Source: Flexifilum sp963727545 (GTDB lineage Bacteria; Chloroflexota; Anaerolineae; Aggregatilineales; Phototrophicaceae). From it: a stretch of 64,000 bases of DNA. The stretch lies in assembly GCA_963727545.1 (NCBI GenBank), contig CAVSGS010000010.1:186001-250000 (forward strand), in the 5' to 3' direction. Below the pieces are notes generated by a model that was not told the DNA's origin, did not search any database, and saw nothing but the letters and a program-made list of their open reading frames with translations. Made by a program: the position numbers and the translations under genes. Of this stretch, positions 63,875-64,000 are shown piece after piece; the first letter of the stretch is position 1; each line of letters opens with the position of its first letter.

Positions 63875-64000
63875 GATCTAAGTACACTCCCAGTCAACAC
63901 AATCTAGCTTCGGGCGACCAAGTCGGCGCGCGCCGCCGCCCGCCAGTGCCCAATCTCAAAACGAGCCAATTTTACAATCTATCGATTGACCGCCGCAGCG

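Overview
The window reads as a chromosomal segment of a free-living, carbohydrate-degrading bacterium, most likely a Chloroflexota (Anaerolineae-like) lineage. The lineage call is inference. It rests on moderately high GC, abundant Sec/Tat-exported binding proteins without an obvious lipobox Cys, no TonB/SusCD-type outer-membrane uptake and no membrane-fusion partner for the ABC-2 exporter (a monoderm-like picture), many two-component and ABC sugar systems, and GTAGGGG and CCCTCTCC intergenic hairpin repeats. No tRNA, rRNA or CRISPR array was seen.

Layout. (1) 1-5.8 kb: a decayed IS982-like transposase end, then a minus-strand redox module: a cytoplasmic histidine kinase, a NarL-type regulator, a stand-alone degenerate receiver, a Tat-exported flavoprotein reductase (frameshifted) and a five-haem NapC/NrfH-like cytochrome. 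(2) 6.1-30.2 kb: a large uronate-polysaccharide catabolic locus. It holds a YesM/YesN-type two-component pair, a GH43-like hydrolase, a CUT1 sugar ABC importer, GH88 and heparinase-II/III-like enzymes, a DUF2264 protein (frameshifted), a LacI regulator, a five-gene peptide/oligosaccharide-type ABC importer, a GH2 beta-glucuronidase and a GH4 enzyme. ACCGGT operators link the DUF2264 promoter to the LacI operon promoter. (3) 30.2-33.4 kb: a non-coding stretch and two secreted serine hydrolases. (4) 33.5-42.6 kb, all minus strand: a Zn-dehydrogenase, a methyltransferase with a TrmB regulator, then a phosphate/phosphodiester set (GDPD, DUF47, Pit, UgpBAE-like importer) with a Pho-box-like repeat before pit.

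(5) 42.9-47.8 kb: a TetR-controlled double ABC-2 exporter. (6) 47.8-51.1 kb: a cold-shock gene with a long leader, a hypothetical protein, hypAB and a DinB-like protein. (7) 51.2-58.4 kb: a GH2 beta-mannosidase-like enzyme, a radical SAM protein, a TetR/MFS efflux pair and a DUF2231-Rieske membrane protein. (8) 58.6-64.0 kb: glnS, a second five-haem cytochrome, an NRAMP metal transporter (frameshifted) behind a DtxR/MntR-like operator, and two small membrane proteins.

Recurring themes: in all three importers the binding-protein gene is separated from the permeases by a strong stem-loop; four GTAGGG-led palindromes sit at gene ends; and at least six apparent frameshifts fall in four otherwise well-conserved genes, several with an extra A just before CTCGA. 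The last could be assembly error or real decay.
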